Counted from the first letter of the stretch, positions 40,406-51,778 are shown. The stretch is 64,000 nucleotides of DNA from Cerioporus squamosus (GCA_022592435.1 JABYQS010000072.1:62001-126000); one strand, 5' to 3'. Notes: generated by a model not told the origin, from the letters alone. Numbers and translations are program-made.

Positions 40406-42355
40406 ATGTGGCTCTTGAGCACCTCTCGAGCGGAACTCATGTATTACATGTATCTCGCGGATCCGTCGCAAGTCCGGTACGCGATACTCTCCCACGTCTG
40501 GCGGGAGAGCGAGCAGTCGTTTCAAGACATTCAACAGCTGCGAACGCAGTACGGGTCCGAGGGCAATCCTCGTGACCATACTCTAGTTAAGATACGCCGC
40601 TGTTGTGTCTATGCGGAAGAGCATGGATCCAAGTGGGTCTGGGTGGACACGTGCTGCATTGACAAGAGCAGCAGTGCAGAGCTCTCAGAAGCCATCAACT
40701 CCATGTACATCTGGTACACCAGGGCTGCGGTCTGTTACGTTTTCCTGGACGATGTAGGCGACGATGAAGATCCACGTGGTGAGCCCACCTCTGTCTATGG
40801 TAGTTATCTCATACATACTGGAGATTGGAGTCCTCTATTCATCAACTTCGCAGGGCCAGATTCGTCTTGTTACGCGCGTCCTATCCCAACAGACACTGCC
40901 TTCTCACGCAGCAAGTGGTTCACTCGAGGCTGGACCCTCCAGGAACTCATAGCGCCCGCATCCCTTATGTTCCTCTCGCGCGATTGGCGAACGCTCGGGA
41001 CAAAGTACGATCTGGCCGACCTCCTCGAGGCCATCACCGGGATCGATGCTCCAGTCCTTCGGCATGAGACACAGCTCGCCTCTATCAGTATCGCACGACG
41101 CATGTCCTGGGCTGCGCGGAGACAAACCACTCGCGCCGAGGATTGCGCGTACTCACTCATGGGTCTTTTCGGCATTCACATGCCCACCATCTATGGAGAG
41201 GGCACGAAGGCGTTCATTCGCCTGCAGCAGGAGATCATCAGACACTCCCCGGATCACAGCATATTTGCGTGGGGTCCTATCCACCAGTCATTTCCTTCCG
41301 CGAGCACGAATGCTCTTGGATTCACGCACCACCGCGACCCGCCTGAGAGACGGGCCCTCCTTGCCTCATCACCCGACGCATTCGCTCAGTCCGCCGACAT
41401 CGAGACATGGGACCTGCACAGCTTTATGCGCAAACTGAACTGTGAGGTGCCTGACTTCCACCTCTCGGGCTACGGCATGCGCACAACCCTCCCAATGGTA
41501 TGCTTGGCGTCTGCAACCCGCAGTTACGTCTATGCAGTGATTCTGGCATGCAAAGACGCCCGCGGGTTCCCCGTCATGCTGTTCCTGCAGCCCTCAGATG
41601 TGGTCAACATGAGCACCTTCACCGTGGGCGAGTACATCAAGGATGACATCGCTCCCGCGTACTGCTACTACCGGGCCGCCTATCTCCCGTTGGCGAAGGA
41701 TACTACCACAGCGCGTGTCCTGCGCAGCTTGCATCCAACGCAGCTCTACATCGAGCTGCAGACGGGGGCATTGCGGCAAGAGCTCCCGCTGCCGTCTCCC
41801 TCCTCCAGGCGCCCTGTCGCCGTCCAACTGTCTTGGAGACTTGATCATACCGTTTCCGGTGTGTCTCTATCCGGATACACCTTCTTCTTCCCGCCTTGGG
41901 TGATCGCTCGTCTGAGCAAACGCGGATTCACGCCGGATCGACGCTGCGACAATGGGATGGTCATGGAGCTAGCGCCATGTCATGCTGCATTGTTCCCGCC
42001 ATCATCCCCGGGCAGTGGCAGGGCCCCACACAACCCAAAGTTCTCCATCGTTACCTTCACCAGCTCCAGGATAAAGGCGCGTTTCTCCGTCATCTTCGGG
42101 TATCGATGCAACACCTCCTGCGGCCGGTCGCTTTCAGACGTTGCAAGGGGTTATTGTCCTTCAGTCTTGGTGACCTCGGCTGGCATGCCGCACAGGGAGA
42201 GTTCAAACTCGTCTGAATGCCTCTACACCCAACGCTTCTCGAGCTTTACAGTCCTGGCTGGAAGGATAGTCCAGGTAGAGATCAAGAAGCCATGGGAGGG
42301 GTTCGTCCCCCGCGAGGCAGGCTACGAGATTCGCCGGTTCATTTCATTGACCTGA
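40406..42355 (+). CDS. Heterokaryon-incompatibility (HET) domain protein
   Basis: HET-domain proteins control non-self recognition and cell death in fungi, or related immunity-like responses. Single exon, 649 aa, unlike the intron-rich neighbours. It starts with the typical MWLLSTSRAEL. HET blocks in order: YAILSHVW (residues about 25-32), then HGSKWVWVDTCCIDKSSSAELSEAINSM, WYTRAAVCYVFLDDV, SKWFTRGWTLQELIAP and MFLSRDW, then the post-HET helix RRMSWAARRQTTRAEDCAYSLMGLFGIHMPTIYGEG. That last motif defines the common Agaricomycete HET subclass. The C-terminal 350 residues are diverse and carry no NACHT, ankyrin or WD repeats, so any effector or sensor function is unknown. Confidence is high for the domain and low for a specific role. 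Confidence 0.93.
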   Translation: MWLLSTSRAELMYYMYLADPSQVRYAILSHVWRESEQSFQDIQQLRTQYGSEGNPRDHTLVKIRRCCVYAEEHGSKWVWVDTCCIDKSSSAELSEAINSMYIWYTRAAVCYVFLDDVGDDEDPRGEPTSVYGSYLIHTGDWSPLFINFAGPDSSCYARPIPTDTAFSRSKWFTRGWTLQELIAPASLMFLSRDWRTLGTKYDLADLLEAITGIDAPVLRHETQLASISIARRMSWAARRQTTRAEDCAYSLMGLFGIHMPTIYGEGTKAFIRLQQEIIRHSPDHSIFAWGPIHQSFPSASTNALGFTHHRDPPERRALLASSPDAFAQSADIETWDLHSFMRKLNCEVPDFHLSGYGMRTTLPMVCLASATRSYVYAVILACKDARGFPVMLFLQPSDVVNMSTFTVGEYIKDDIAPAYCYYRAAYLPLAKDTTTARVLRSLHPTQLYIELQTGALRQELPLPSPSSRRPVAVQLSWRLDHTVSGVSLSGYTFFFPPWVIARLSKRGFTPDRRCDNGMVMELAPCHAALFPPSSPGSGRAPHNPKFSIVTFTSSRIKARFSVIFGYRCNTSCGRSLSDVARGYCPSVLVTSAGMPHRESSNSSECLYTQRFSSFTVLAGRIVQVEIKKPWEGFVPREAGYEIRRFISLT

Positions 42356-42560
42356 GGATGTCGTAGTTAGTCTTCTCATAACCCGCTGCACGCAGATCTA
42401 TCTCGGTGGAACGCTTCCCGGTGAGCAACAGGTTAACAGTGAAAACTAATCAAAACCCGTGTCAATACAAGTTTCAGAACGCAGCCATATGTTATCAGAA
42501 TGAGCACAATGGTGCGAGTGCGGGGCGACTCAAGAGATCGCACAAGCGCAACTCCTAAGC

Positions 42561-44001
42561 TCATGCCCGGCAACCTTCCAGGAACCGCAGCAAGCTCTCT
42601 CCATCCCCGTCAGGACCAGAACACTCGTCGGTATCGGAGAGCTCTTTGATGCTTTCCAGGACGTTCAGGATCCCACTTCAGTTCAGTACGCCGGTTATGG
42701 CTGCACGGGCTCGCAACAACTCGGCGTCAGGGAGAGGAGCAGCAGCCGTCCCGTCGTTCGACCACTCATGCATATCTCTGTAAGCATCGTTGTACTGACT
42801 AGTCAGTCCTTCACGCTGCGCAAACCTTGCTGTGATCAACGAAGATGACGTCTTCTGCAACCTGAAACCCGGAAAATTTGTATGGCAGGTAGTTCACAAG
42901 CCGATAGTGAGCCGGTTCCTGTGGGCAGGAAGACGTCGGAGGGCGTCACGGAGGTTTGTACGCATGACGATACATTCTGGCGTACCTCGTCCGGGACCAA
43001 GGCGCAACGAAACGAGTGCCAGGCTGTTTGCGTGGCAGGCTCGAGTATAAAGAGGTTGTCCGGGGTGTCAACTTCTCGCTCGGTCCAGGATTGAGGCGGC
43101 AATCCGCAAAATCGCTTTATGAGTTCGAGCGTCGCCGAGAACGACCGTTCCTACAGCCGTGCCGCAGGGAATTGTAGTCAATAGACTTCGGCCAGATTGC
43201 GAGCTATATCTCACCTTGCCTCGGAACATCCCTTTCAAGTCTTTCATAACATGGGTGAACCTCAATATTGTCGAGAGGCCTACTGGATCCTTCTCCCATG
43301 TTTCGCGTCCCTCCCACAGTATGCCGGTCGCGATGCAGGCGTAGTTGTCGCGTCTCATGACCTGCAAGAGGTTGACAAGGCTTCCCCAGCGATCTGTTCA
43401 ACACTGTACTCACCATCCGTTCCGTCTCATTGGCGGTCGGGAGACAGCTCGTGAGATCCACGTCCGGTTTGTCGACGCAGTCGCAGTAGAGACGGTGGCC
43501 GTTGAGAGGATCCCTTTCGGGTGACGGGACCTCCGTGTAAGCCACAACTGAAGGGCGTGTTCAAATTCAGCCCAACGAAGTCTCCACTCGGGAAAATCAC
43601 GTACATGGCCAGAACAAGTGCGCCACCAACAGCATGGCCAAACGTGTGAGTGACTAGGCCCGGTCGACGTCGTTCATAGCCGCGTCCGAGAACGCACATA
43701 TGGCTGCGGAGGTGTATCGGAATCCTTCTCTCAATTTCAAGTCTTCAGCCACGTCAAGCATGCTCTCGAAGAATCTCTTGACAGTGAAGGCTAGACTCGG
43801 AGGCCACCAGTCTGCGAATCGTTCAAGTTCTGGCGGGTTGTTCGAGGGCGAGGATGCTGCGAGATCGAGCGTGTCCAGAGCTTTTCTCGCTCGTGCGTGA
43901 AGAATGTCCTCGGAAACATCGGAGTTCAGTAGTGCGTCGATGGCTTCCGTTGCTGTCTAAAAGTCGCTTCCCGAGAGGTTGTTGTCAGTATGTTCAGACA
44001 T
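42561..44001 (-). pseudogene. HNH-endonuclease family gene, probably inactivated
   Basis: Belongs to the expanded Agaricomycete HNH_2-like family. Reading from ATG 44001: DALLNSDVSEDILHARARKALD; ELERFADWWPPSLAFTVKRFFE; REGFRYTSAAI; LTRLAMLLVAHLFWPF; VAYTEVPSPERDPLNGHRLY; MRRDNYACIATG (HNH start, exon 43361-43215); FSATLELIKRFCG and VDTPDNLFILEPATQTAWHSF (exon 43150-42986); HYRLVNYLPYKFSGFQ (exon 42918-42826); ELLRARAAITG; SGILNVLESIKELSD. The frame carries in-frame TAGs at 43957-43959 (after 14 codons) and 43654-43656, and a TGA after ITGVLN. The last intron also fails to join in phase. The H of the HNH core is not convincing. Together these point to a pseudogene, though exon structure is largely preserved, so decay looks recent. 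Confidence 0.6.
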
Positions 44002-44403
44002 ATCGGTAATGCAGAGGTGTACGAGGTGAATTATCGGCCGTGTGGCCTCGTATCATACGTTCTACAGGCGCCTGCTTGCACGGCAGCGGCTCCTGACAGT
44101 GATTGTGATCAGTACCAGCCCCAATCGTAATACGATGCGGACACAAACACAACAGGTATGTAGTTGTAATACCGACTGCGGGCATTCGGCCGCGGAGATA
44201 AGAAGTTTGAACTTCAGTGCCGAAGGCAGGGTCCCGCGCATGTAGATCGAGAGATTGGGTAGCTGGGCATTGGGTCCCGAGTAATTCCTGTAGTGTCAAG
44301 ACTGGAGACGATGCAAGATGTACGCGACTGCGATTGATTGATGCTGGATACTGGTACAACAGAGGATTGACTGCGATAATTACATCGTCCGAGCATGTGT
44401 CAC

Positions 44404-45907
44404 TCAGCGCTGGCCGTACGCCTTGGTCTCGTAACCCTCTGCAGAGCAGATCGTCAGCGGTCAGGCATAAGAGATACAGAGAAAGAGACGTACTCTTGCT
44501 AACGATGATGTTCTGGGGTTCCTGAGGCTTGTTCTCGAGGTAGTTCTCGAGAATGCTCTTCGTGCCCGCAGCGTAGCGCGCCTGCGCGTCGAGGGTCGTG
44601 CCGGAGTAGTGGGGGACCATGCCGTTACCACCACCAAGAGGGTTCTTCATCGTCCTCCACGGGTGGTCCTTCGGCGCAGGCTGGACGTTCCACACGTCGC
44701 CCGAGTAGCCGAAGATCTGGCCGCTCTTGAGCGCCGCCGCGACAGCGTCCTTGTCGCAAATTGCGCCACGAGCAGTGTTGACCAGCCATGCACCCTTCTT
44801 GAAGTGCTTGAGGAGCTCCGCGTTGACGAGTCCGCGCGTACCCTCGTGCAGGGGCAGTTGACGGTGACGACGTCGCACTTGGAGACGAACTCCTTGAGGT
44901 CCTCGATGCGGCGCGCACCCACGGCCTTGGCGGCCTCCTCAGGGAGCGCGGCGTAGTCATAGTAGAGGAGTTCCTTGCAGTTGAAGGGCACGAGGCGCTG
45001 GAGAACGCGATAGCCGATACGGCCTGCACCGATGGTACCGACGACCTTGCCCTCGAGATCGTACGCGGCACGGGCAATCTCGGAGACCTGCCAGTCGCCG
45101 CGCTCGATCATCTATGCAAGTGGCGATCGGGACAGTCAGAGCCGGATACTTCACAGATGGCCGATCGGAGTATAGACGAACCTCGTGTGCCGGCACAAAG
45201 TTGCGCACAAGGAGCAGGATGCTCATGATGACATGCTCGGCGACCGAGACGACGTTGGAGCCAGAGACCTCGAGGACTTCGATGCCCTTCTCGACGGCCG
45301 CGTTCAAGTCGATGTGGTCAGAGCCGACACCGGCCGTGATACAGATCTTCAGGTTCTTCGCCTGCACAGCGTGAGATCGCGGTCACTTTGTGTGTACACT
45401 GAGAAGAAACACTGAAATACGCACCTTCTCGATGAGATCACGGGTGAGGTAACCAGGGTGGAAGGGCGTCGTGATGAGGACCTCAGCCTACCCGTGCATG
45501 TTAGCGCCAGCCGGTATACAGACTCAAAGTTTGACCACATACGTCGACGATGTTCTTTTGGAAGACAGAGTTAGGGCCCTCCTTGTCGTCCGTGACCTAT
45601 CGATGCACGTCAGCGCCAGATCATGCCAAATCATCCGCGATGAACGGTCACTTACGACAAACTCGTGGCCTTTCGACTCGAGCCACTCCCGGATACCGAG
45701 CTTCGCAGGACGTGAGCCAAACTGCGCAAGGCGCGTATAACGCGGCGTGGGATGTGCGCACCTGGTTCTCGATCGTGCCCAGGAGACGGGGCTCCTGCGT
45801 GGCGGCCTCACCACCAGAGTAGAGAACAGCGAGAACCTGGCGGGACGATGCTATGACGTCAGCGACTGCCGATACGTTGCACAACGAACAGGGGTGCGCA
45901 CCTTCAT
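44404..45907 (-). CDS. FDH1: NAD+-dependent formate dehydrogenase, with one apparent frameshift
   Basis: Oxidises formate to CO2 with NAD+ reduction, a step that follows oxalate decarboxylation in wood-decay fungi; cytosolic. Exons 45907-45902, 45836-45762, 45700-45656, 45596-45543, 45487-45425, 45361-45182, 45111-44494, 44438-44404; 358 aa when corrected, the family's normal length. Seen: [11 protein letters not shown]; formate-site [43 protein letters not shown] fold [28 protein letters not shown]; active-site [19 protein letters not shown] and [11 protein letters not shown] (catalytic His); C-terminal ETKAYGQR. In exon 7 the frame slips at 44851-44854 between VTVNCP and LHEGTRG: TGCCCCTGCAC needs one more C. 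Splice phase on both sides demands the same single base. The first exon is two codons long. Confidence 0.93.
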
Positions 45908-47425
45908 ACCGGCGATGGATTGGTAGCTGAGGAGGGTGCGAGACGGGCAGAGTTGAGAAGGCGTGGGGACCTGGTGGCGGAGGACAAAAGGCCCCGTCTT
46001 ATATGGGACTGCGAGAGGCCAAGTCGGAGCATGGTCATGGGTTAAAGTGATCTAGCAGCGGTGTGAGATCGGGAGCCGGGCGTGAATTGGAGCTAGAAAC
46101 GAGCGGCCGTCAGCGTGCGCGCGGTTGAACAGGAGAAGCACGAATTGGATTCGGGATGGGACGAGGGAAGGACAGGCGAGAACAGGAAGGGCAGCGGGAG
46201 GACCCACGCATGAAGCAAGCACGCACCGAGACGTCTACTGGGCGATGCACGTGGATAGCGCGGCGCACCGACTTGTTCCTGCTGACTGCGCGAGTATAGC
46301 TAGTCTGCACGTCTCTCCTTGCGCGCCGCTGGCTCTCGTTTATGGTTTATATCCACGCTCTCGCAGAACCGCTCCCAATTTGAATGCCAGCTCCCGGCTC
46401 CCCACGACCAGCCCACGCCCCGGCGCACCACGCATACGTCAGCTGACCCTCATAGCCCGCGAAACCGCATCTGGGAAAGCTGAACAAGCACGCCGTCCTG
46501 CGTCTGCCGTCGCGCCCGCCGCGAGAGGCCCCGGTCAGCGCACAAGAATAGCAGGCTGACAACGACGGAGCGATATCCATCCACCCACCCTGACGCGACT
46601 TCCTCCGAGGCCGCGCCCTTGAAGAACGTATCTGCCGTGCATATTCTTCATGCCCGCCTCTCCTCCAATCACATATGCATCACCTCCCGCATCCTCGTAT
46701 GTCATAGCAAAGTCATGGGCCGCGGCTGCACGCAGTGTTCGAACGTCTTGGAAAGGTCACGTACCCGACCGCAGCCGCGAGTTCCCTTCCCCTGACTGCC
46801 TCCCAGTTTCATCGTCCATTCCCCCCGCATGTCGCCTGACAGTTTAGCATGCGGTTCTAGCCTCTCCGTACCTGGAGCTTCCGAACTCTCTGCCGGGGAC
46901 CCGAGAGGACCTTCGCGTTCTCATGGACACCCCCCATCATACACAGGGACAACTTCTACTCACATGCTTGGGCACGCGATTCCTCCTCCACAATGAATCG
47001 CACGCCATGCTCCTGGGATCTCTTCGCGGGCGGAACGCCGTAGATGCTACATCCTGGTGAGGCCTGAGGTCGACACTGCACTGTGTGTATTTCGCGTCCA
47101 AGCTATCCCGGCGCTGGCATGGCGCGCTTGAGGCGCGAGCGGCCCTGCGGCACGTCGTAACAAGTGGAGGTGGAAAGGTCGAATGGCCGTTGGGCTGAGA
47201 TTGTGCGCGAAGCAATAGTACATTAGTAGACTAGCACAAGTCCTGCGCGGAATCGCTAACGTGAACGCAGCTCTCACATGAGTAGATGGCCCGTACTCAC
47301 CGGCTGCCAAGATGGAGACATCCTCCATCGGTCCATCCCTTCCCACTGCGCCAGTCGCGCCCGTCACTCGTTATCTCGGTCTGCATCATCCGCGTGCTGG
47401 TCAAACAGGCAGCTCGGCCGCCTCC
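45908..47425. other. Intergenic, about 1.5 kb: FDH promoter and ERD1-like 3' flank
   Basis: Contains the FDH upstream region (GC-rich with a TATA-like box) and the 3' flank of the EXS gene. Short frames such as 46125-46559 (+) and 46650-46847 (+) lack motifs. No supported gene. Confidence 0.45.
45998..46003 (-). promoter_or_regulatory. TATA-like box upstream of formate dehydrogenase
   Basis: The minus strand reads CCATATAAGAC about 91-96 bp before the FDH ATG, a fitting position for a TATA element of a highly expressed gene. Confidence 0.4.
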
Positions 47426-49972
47426 TCACCCGGCTTCAGAGTTGTGACCACTGATATCCGACGCGACCATCTCGAAATCCTCCTGCTCAGGGATCGGCTC
47501 CCGGAACGACTCCCCACGCACCATCGCGATCCCTCCCGCACCCGCACCCGCATCCACGCCCACGTTCAGGCCTGCCGAGCGCGGTGACCGGGCAGAGTCG
47601 CGATCGTGCGCCTGCGCCTCCTTCACCGTCTCCCACTCGACGCGCAAGAACACCCACATCCAGCGCCGCACGACCTCCGCGAGCTCGATCCAGAAGATGA
47701 TCAGGTCGCCCTCCGCGTACGAGTGCAGGTGGCTCGAGAGCTTCGCGGACCACGTCAGACGCAGCACGAGGTCGACCAGAATCGCGAACGGGTACACCGC
47801 GAGCGGGAATAGCAGCACGGGCCGGAGGCCCCACGGGTGTGGTGGGCGCTCCTGCGGGAGTGCGTCCGCGACCTCCTCGGGTAAGCCATCAGGGATGCTG
47901 TCTGTGGACGATCTTCCCGGGTGTTTTAGGAGCGCCGAGCGTGAGTGCAGGCGCGGCAGGAGGAGGGGACGGGGCGGGTAGGGTTGGCGGATCGGTCCGC
48001 CTGCGCGTTTGGGCAGAAGGAGATCAAGTCCCCAATCGTTGGTCACGTCCCACCAGAACGAGTAGAGCGAATTGACTGCAGCGGCGAGCAGCCTGTAGAA
48101 AGTCAGGGGTATACACATAAGCGATAAAGCGGAGGACGCACCATAGTCGAAACAGCTGATGCTCGCCATGCCATGCCTCGCTGGCTGCACGCTCGCCCTT
48201 GAGAGCTAACGTATCAGACACTACGATACGCTGGGCTGCCGAGAGAAAGATGACGGGGAATGAGGAGGCGTACTTCAGTGCGTTGAAGAGTGGCCGGCGG
48301 CTCTCATTGTGGGGGGCATTGTACTCGACAAGACACTGTCTTAGACGAACACCATAGGGTATACTGGGAGGAGGGGGTGAGTTAGCGTGTGTTCGCTGTA
48401 GGCAGGAGGAAATATATAGAAAGACGCTAACTTTACGTTCCAATTCCGACGCCGCGCTGAGACGTCCTCGCCATCACCCGTGACCCCAGTCCAGACTCAC
48501 ATAGACGAATGCGAGAGTAAGATGCCAGGTACTGGGTGTCGTCAGAAGCAAGCCCAAGACCCAGGACATGGGGACGTGCTCATTAGAACCACCTCCGTAG
48601 CGGGTACACCCGGCTACAGAGGGGCGTCCTCTGACTCTGGGGTCATGCATGCCGTTATTTACAACACAGCTAGTCAACCGCCGAATGCCAAACGCCTCCC
48701 CTTAGCCGTGGACAGGTATGAGCCGCACACGCGACAACCGACGAACGCCGCAAGCCATCGCAGCAATCCATGATTATATTGGTCAATGCCCGCGTCAACA
48801 TCTCGACTTCTAGTCGTAGCATCCAATTGAAATCCATGTCTAACTTGAGCCTTCCACGCGCTCACGTCATTGCCATGCTTAGCACGACATTGATTAACAG
48901 CGTATGCGCAAGACAGTCTGCACTTCAAGTTGGTCCGCGAGTCACGAGACAGACATAGCGAACAAGCGACCGGAGATGCACAAGTCTGCCCCGAGTATCC
49001 GTTGGCACGTTCCTTCGTCCTTACGGCTCTGTCTGATTCACAGAACGACAGCGGAGGGTTGCGGGGATGCCGAACGGGACAATGGGGCAGTACACTCCGA
49101 CCCGGGAAAAGAACCGCACGGACAGGTGGTGTCACCACATGGCAGAAAATACCGAGTAGCCAAAGAAAACAAAGAACCCAAGCGAACGCGTCCTATATGC
49201 ACTGAATCGGACACTCACCTCATGAGGGTAGGCAAGATCCAGCGCGTCAGCCCGTCTTGGGCGGGTTGCGCGAGCAAGCTTCCGCTAGGGAGCAGCATAT
49301 ACACAGACAACCACATATCCCCGAGGACCTTCGCGAAGGACGTGAAAATATCCGCAAACACCACGTCCGAGAAGTACACCCGGTGCGGCGACGGAAACAG
49401 GCACCTGTGGATCGCGCTAATGACGAAGAAAAAGGAGATGACACGTCAGTACGCGTGCGCAAACTAGCGATGAACCAGCACTCGAGGGGTGTAGGAGGAC
49501 AAGAATTGGCGAAGGGAAGTACTCACCCGAGGAACTTGTCCCGTTCATGCTTGTACAGCACGTTGAACGGGCACACGAGCGCCGTCAGCACGCACAGCGA
49601 CGCGAGCGCAGGGATGAACTTGAAGCTGTCCACGCTCTCGATGTCTCTGCGCGTCGCAAACCGGAAGACGAGCCAGCACGCGAACGTCCACGCCGAGTAC
49701 GTCACGAATAGCTTGTACACTGGTCGGTGCGCCTGCGACAAGTGGTGCGCAGTCTTCCACCCTGCGCGTCGGTCTGTCGGCAATGGCGAAGTCAGGCGGT
49801 AGCCGTCATAGCTGTTCAGGTCGAGGACCCCGGCAGCGTCGATGTTCCAGAGGTGGAGGCCGTGCAAGTTTGTCGCCCAGCCTAGGATTCCGAGTCCGAC
49901 AAGGCAGAGCACACGGAAGGGAAGCGGAAAGGCAGAAGAGAAGTAGAGTTCGTCAAGGAAGTCGCTCTTCAT
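47426..49972 (-). CDS. EXS-domain membrane protein, ERD1-like
   Basis: EXS (ERD1/XPR1/SYG1) proteins act in Golgi retention and glycosylation, or in phosphate export; lack of an N-terminal SPX domain favours the ERD1 type. Exons 49972-49527, 49416-49219, 48363-48142, 48092-47426; 510 aa, phases close. Seen: an N-terminal membrane region (FPLPFRVLCLVGLGILGWATNL); several TMs; DIFTSFAKVLGDMWLSVYMLLPSG; then the EXS signature IPYGVRLRQCLVEY, LFNALKYASSFPVIFLSAAQ, LYSFWWDVTNDWGLDLL, and AEVVRRWMWVFLRVEWE. The ILPTLM|SIPYGVRLRQ junction is exactly as expected, but the intron between (49218-48364) is 855 nt, ten times the local norm. A disordered tail ends the protein. Confidence 0.88.
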
Positions 49973-50288
49973 CTATGTGAACGGGCGATCAGGCTGCTGG
50001 CGGTGGCAAGTGGGATGGGTTGGACATGGAGGCAATGCGGCAAGCGTACTCTACAGCGTCTCATCAAACACCTCCAAGTGGCGGCTACACAGCGCAACAG
50101 GCGCCCATGATGCTTGCGGTCACGGTCACTGCGCGGGCCATGGTCAACGCGACTAGGATCACACTGTATGCGCGTGGATGGCATGTATTATAGAGTACAC
50201 ATTAGACCCTAGCGTGTAGATCAGCTACAACCGCAGGGAACAGGATGCAAGATACAAAGCAATTCGACTGAGCACTCTCCTCTCCTCT

Positions 50289-51654
50289 TCACTGCGTCGT
50301 GCCCTCATCGGCACATGCGTACATATCGCCCTTGGGACACTTTTCCGTAGGCGGATCCGATATGTTCACGATCGGGATCGACATGCCGTACTCTGACAGG
50401 TTCGCCAGTCGCAGCGCAGGGCTCGCCGCTGCGTCTCCCGCGGCGTTCGCAGTAGCGATGTTCGTGCAAAGGACTCCTTTGCAGGACTCTTCTGAGTCAG
50501 GGGAAGCGACCCGCTGAACGCCGCGGCCGAATCCTGTGTCGCTGTCGCCTCTGTCTGCACCGCCTCCAGTAGCTCCAAGGTCAGAATCAGACCCGTCACC
50601 GTAGTTGGCGTAGCCAGGCGGGGCGGTCGCACTGAAAGCGGGGGGATAGCGAGAAGCATCGGTAGTGTCTCCGGAAGGACGATCGGGGTAGCCTGTCTCC
50701 GTAGTGGCGCTTGAGGTGCGATTGGGCGAACCTTCATCGAGGTCGGAAGGAGATCCAGCAGACGACGACGACGGTCCGTCAGAGGCAGTCAGGGCAGTTC
50801 TACTGTCGGTAGACGAGGAAGTTGCTCCGTCCGAAGGAGCCGAAGAAGTTGTTCCGCTGTCTGTCGACGAGGAAGTCGTTCCGTCAGAGGGAGCCGTGGG
50901 AGTTGTTCCGCTGTCATTCGAGGAGGAAGGTGTTCCGTCAGAGGGAGTCGAAGACGTTATCTTACTGTCTGTCGAGGAGGGCGGTCCGTCGGAGGACGTT
51001 GCAGGAGTAGTTCCACTGGCGGTAGACGAAGACGTTGCTCCATCGGAAGAAGTCGTTCCGTCAGACGAAGTCGAGGACGTTACCCCACTGTCTGTCGACG
51101 AGGAGAGCGCTCCGTCAGAAGCAGTCGAGGAAGCTGTTCCACTGTCCGTCGACGAGGAAGGTGCTCCCTCTGCGGTTGAGGGCCCAACATACGCAACGTT
51201 CGAATACGCAGACGGGTCGCCGCCGCCCGCGCCCGCGCCGTCACCGAAGTCGCCGCCGGATCCACCTGCACTACTCCCACCAGATCGGCCAGCACGTCCA
51301 TCACCCGTACCGGCAGTTCCGGGACTCGCAAGCTTGGTATTCCCAGTACCGGAGCATGACTGGAGGAGGGTCGTGAGCTCGTCTGTGGTCAGGTTCTCGA
51401 GACCAGCAGGGGTGGTGCCGTCCGTCTGCAGTTGGACGAGGGCGGCTTGAGGGTCGCCGACTTGTGTGACCAGTGTCTCGCAAGTGAGTTTGTTGACGGT
51501 CTGCGTATGGCACGGTGAGCGGGCTGAGGCGGGCAGGGGTACTGGTACACGTTACCGTCGTCGCAGGTGCGGTGATCTCAGTCTGCGGCAAGGGAGCCCC
51601 TTCCGAGAGGCGGGTGATTATCGCGAGATGAAGGAATACGAGGAGAGAGCGCAT
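50289..51654 (-). CDS. Secreted Ser/Thr-rich repeat protein, unknown function
   Basis: Exons 51654-51556 and 51500-50289; 436 aa in phase. N-terminal signal peptide MRSLLVFLHLAIITRLSEGA. A short Cys-containing folded segment follows (TVNKLTCETLVTQVGDPQAAL, ENLTTDELTTLLQSC), then a Gly-rich linker and about 190 residues of imperfect repeats of the form SSSTDSGTTS and PSDGTTS, expected to be heavily O-glycosylated. A C-terminal segment carries CKGVLCTNI, LRLANLSEYGMSIPI and CPKGDMYACADEG (several Cys). The architecture resembles a cell-wall or extracellular mucin-like protein. The opposite strand is also open for 248 codons (50704-51450) as a consequence of the repeats. I chose this strand because it has a start, a signal peptide, a good intron, and Cys-bearing non-repeat ends. 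Confidence 0.7.
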
Positions 51655-51772
51655 CGCAAAGCAAGTAGACAGCGTAAAGGAGTGTCGTTTAGTCGTAGAG
51701 ACCGTGGGCGGGATAGCGATGGTGAGAGACGAAACCAAAGAGGATGAGGGGCGTGAAACGGAGGCGCACCGA

Positions 51773-51778
51773 TTTATA
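51773..51778 (-). promoter_or_regulatory. TATA-like box upstream of the secreted repeat protein
   Basis: The minus strand reads AATATAAATC about 120 bp before ATG 51654. Position fits a core promoter. Confidence 0.35.

Noticed and set aside
50704..51450. Plus-strand 248-codon open frame with VPLSVDEE repeats
   Set aside because: It is the antisense of the SSSTDSG repeat tract; it lacks signal, folded ends or introns, whereas the minus strand has all of them.
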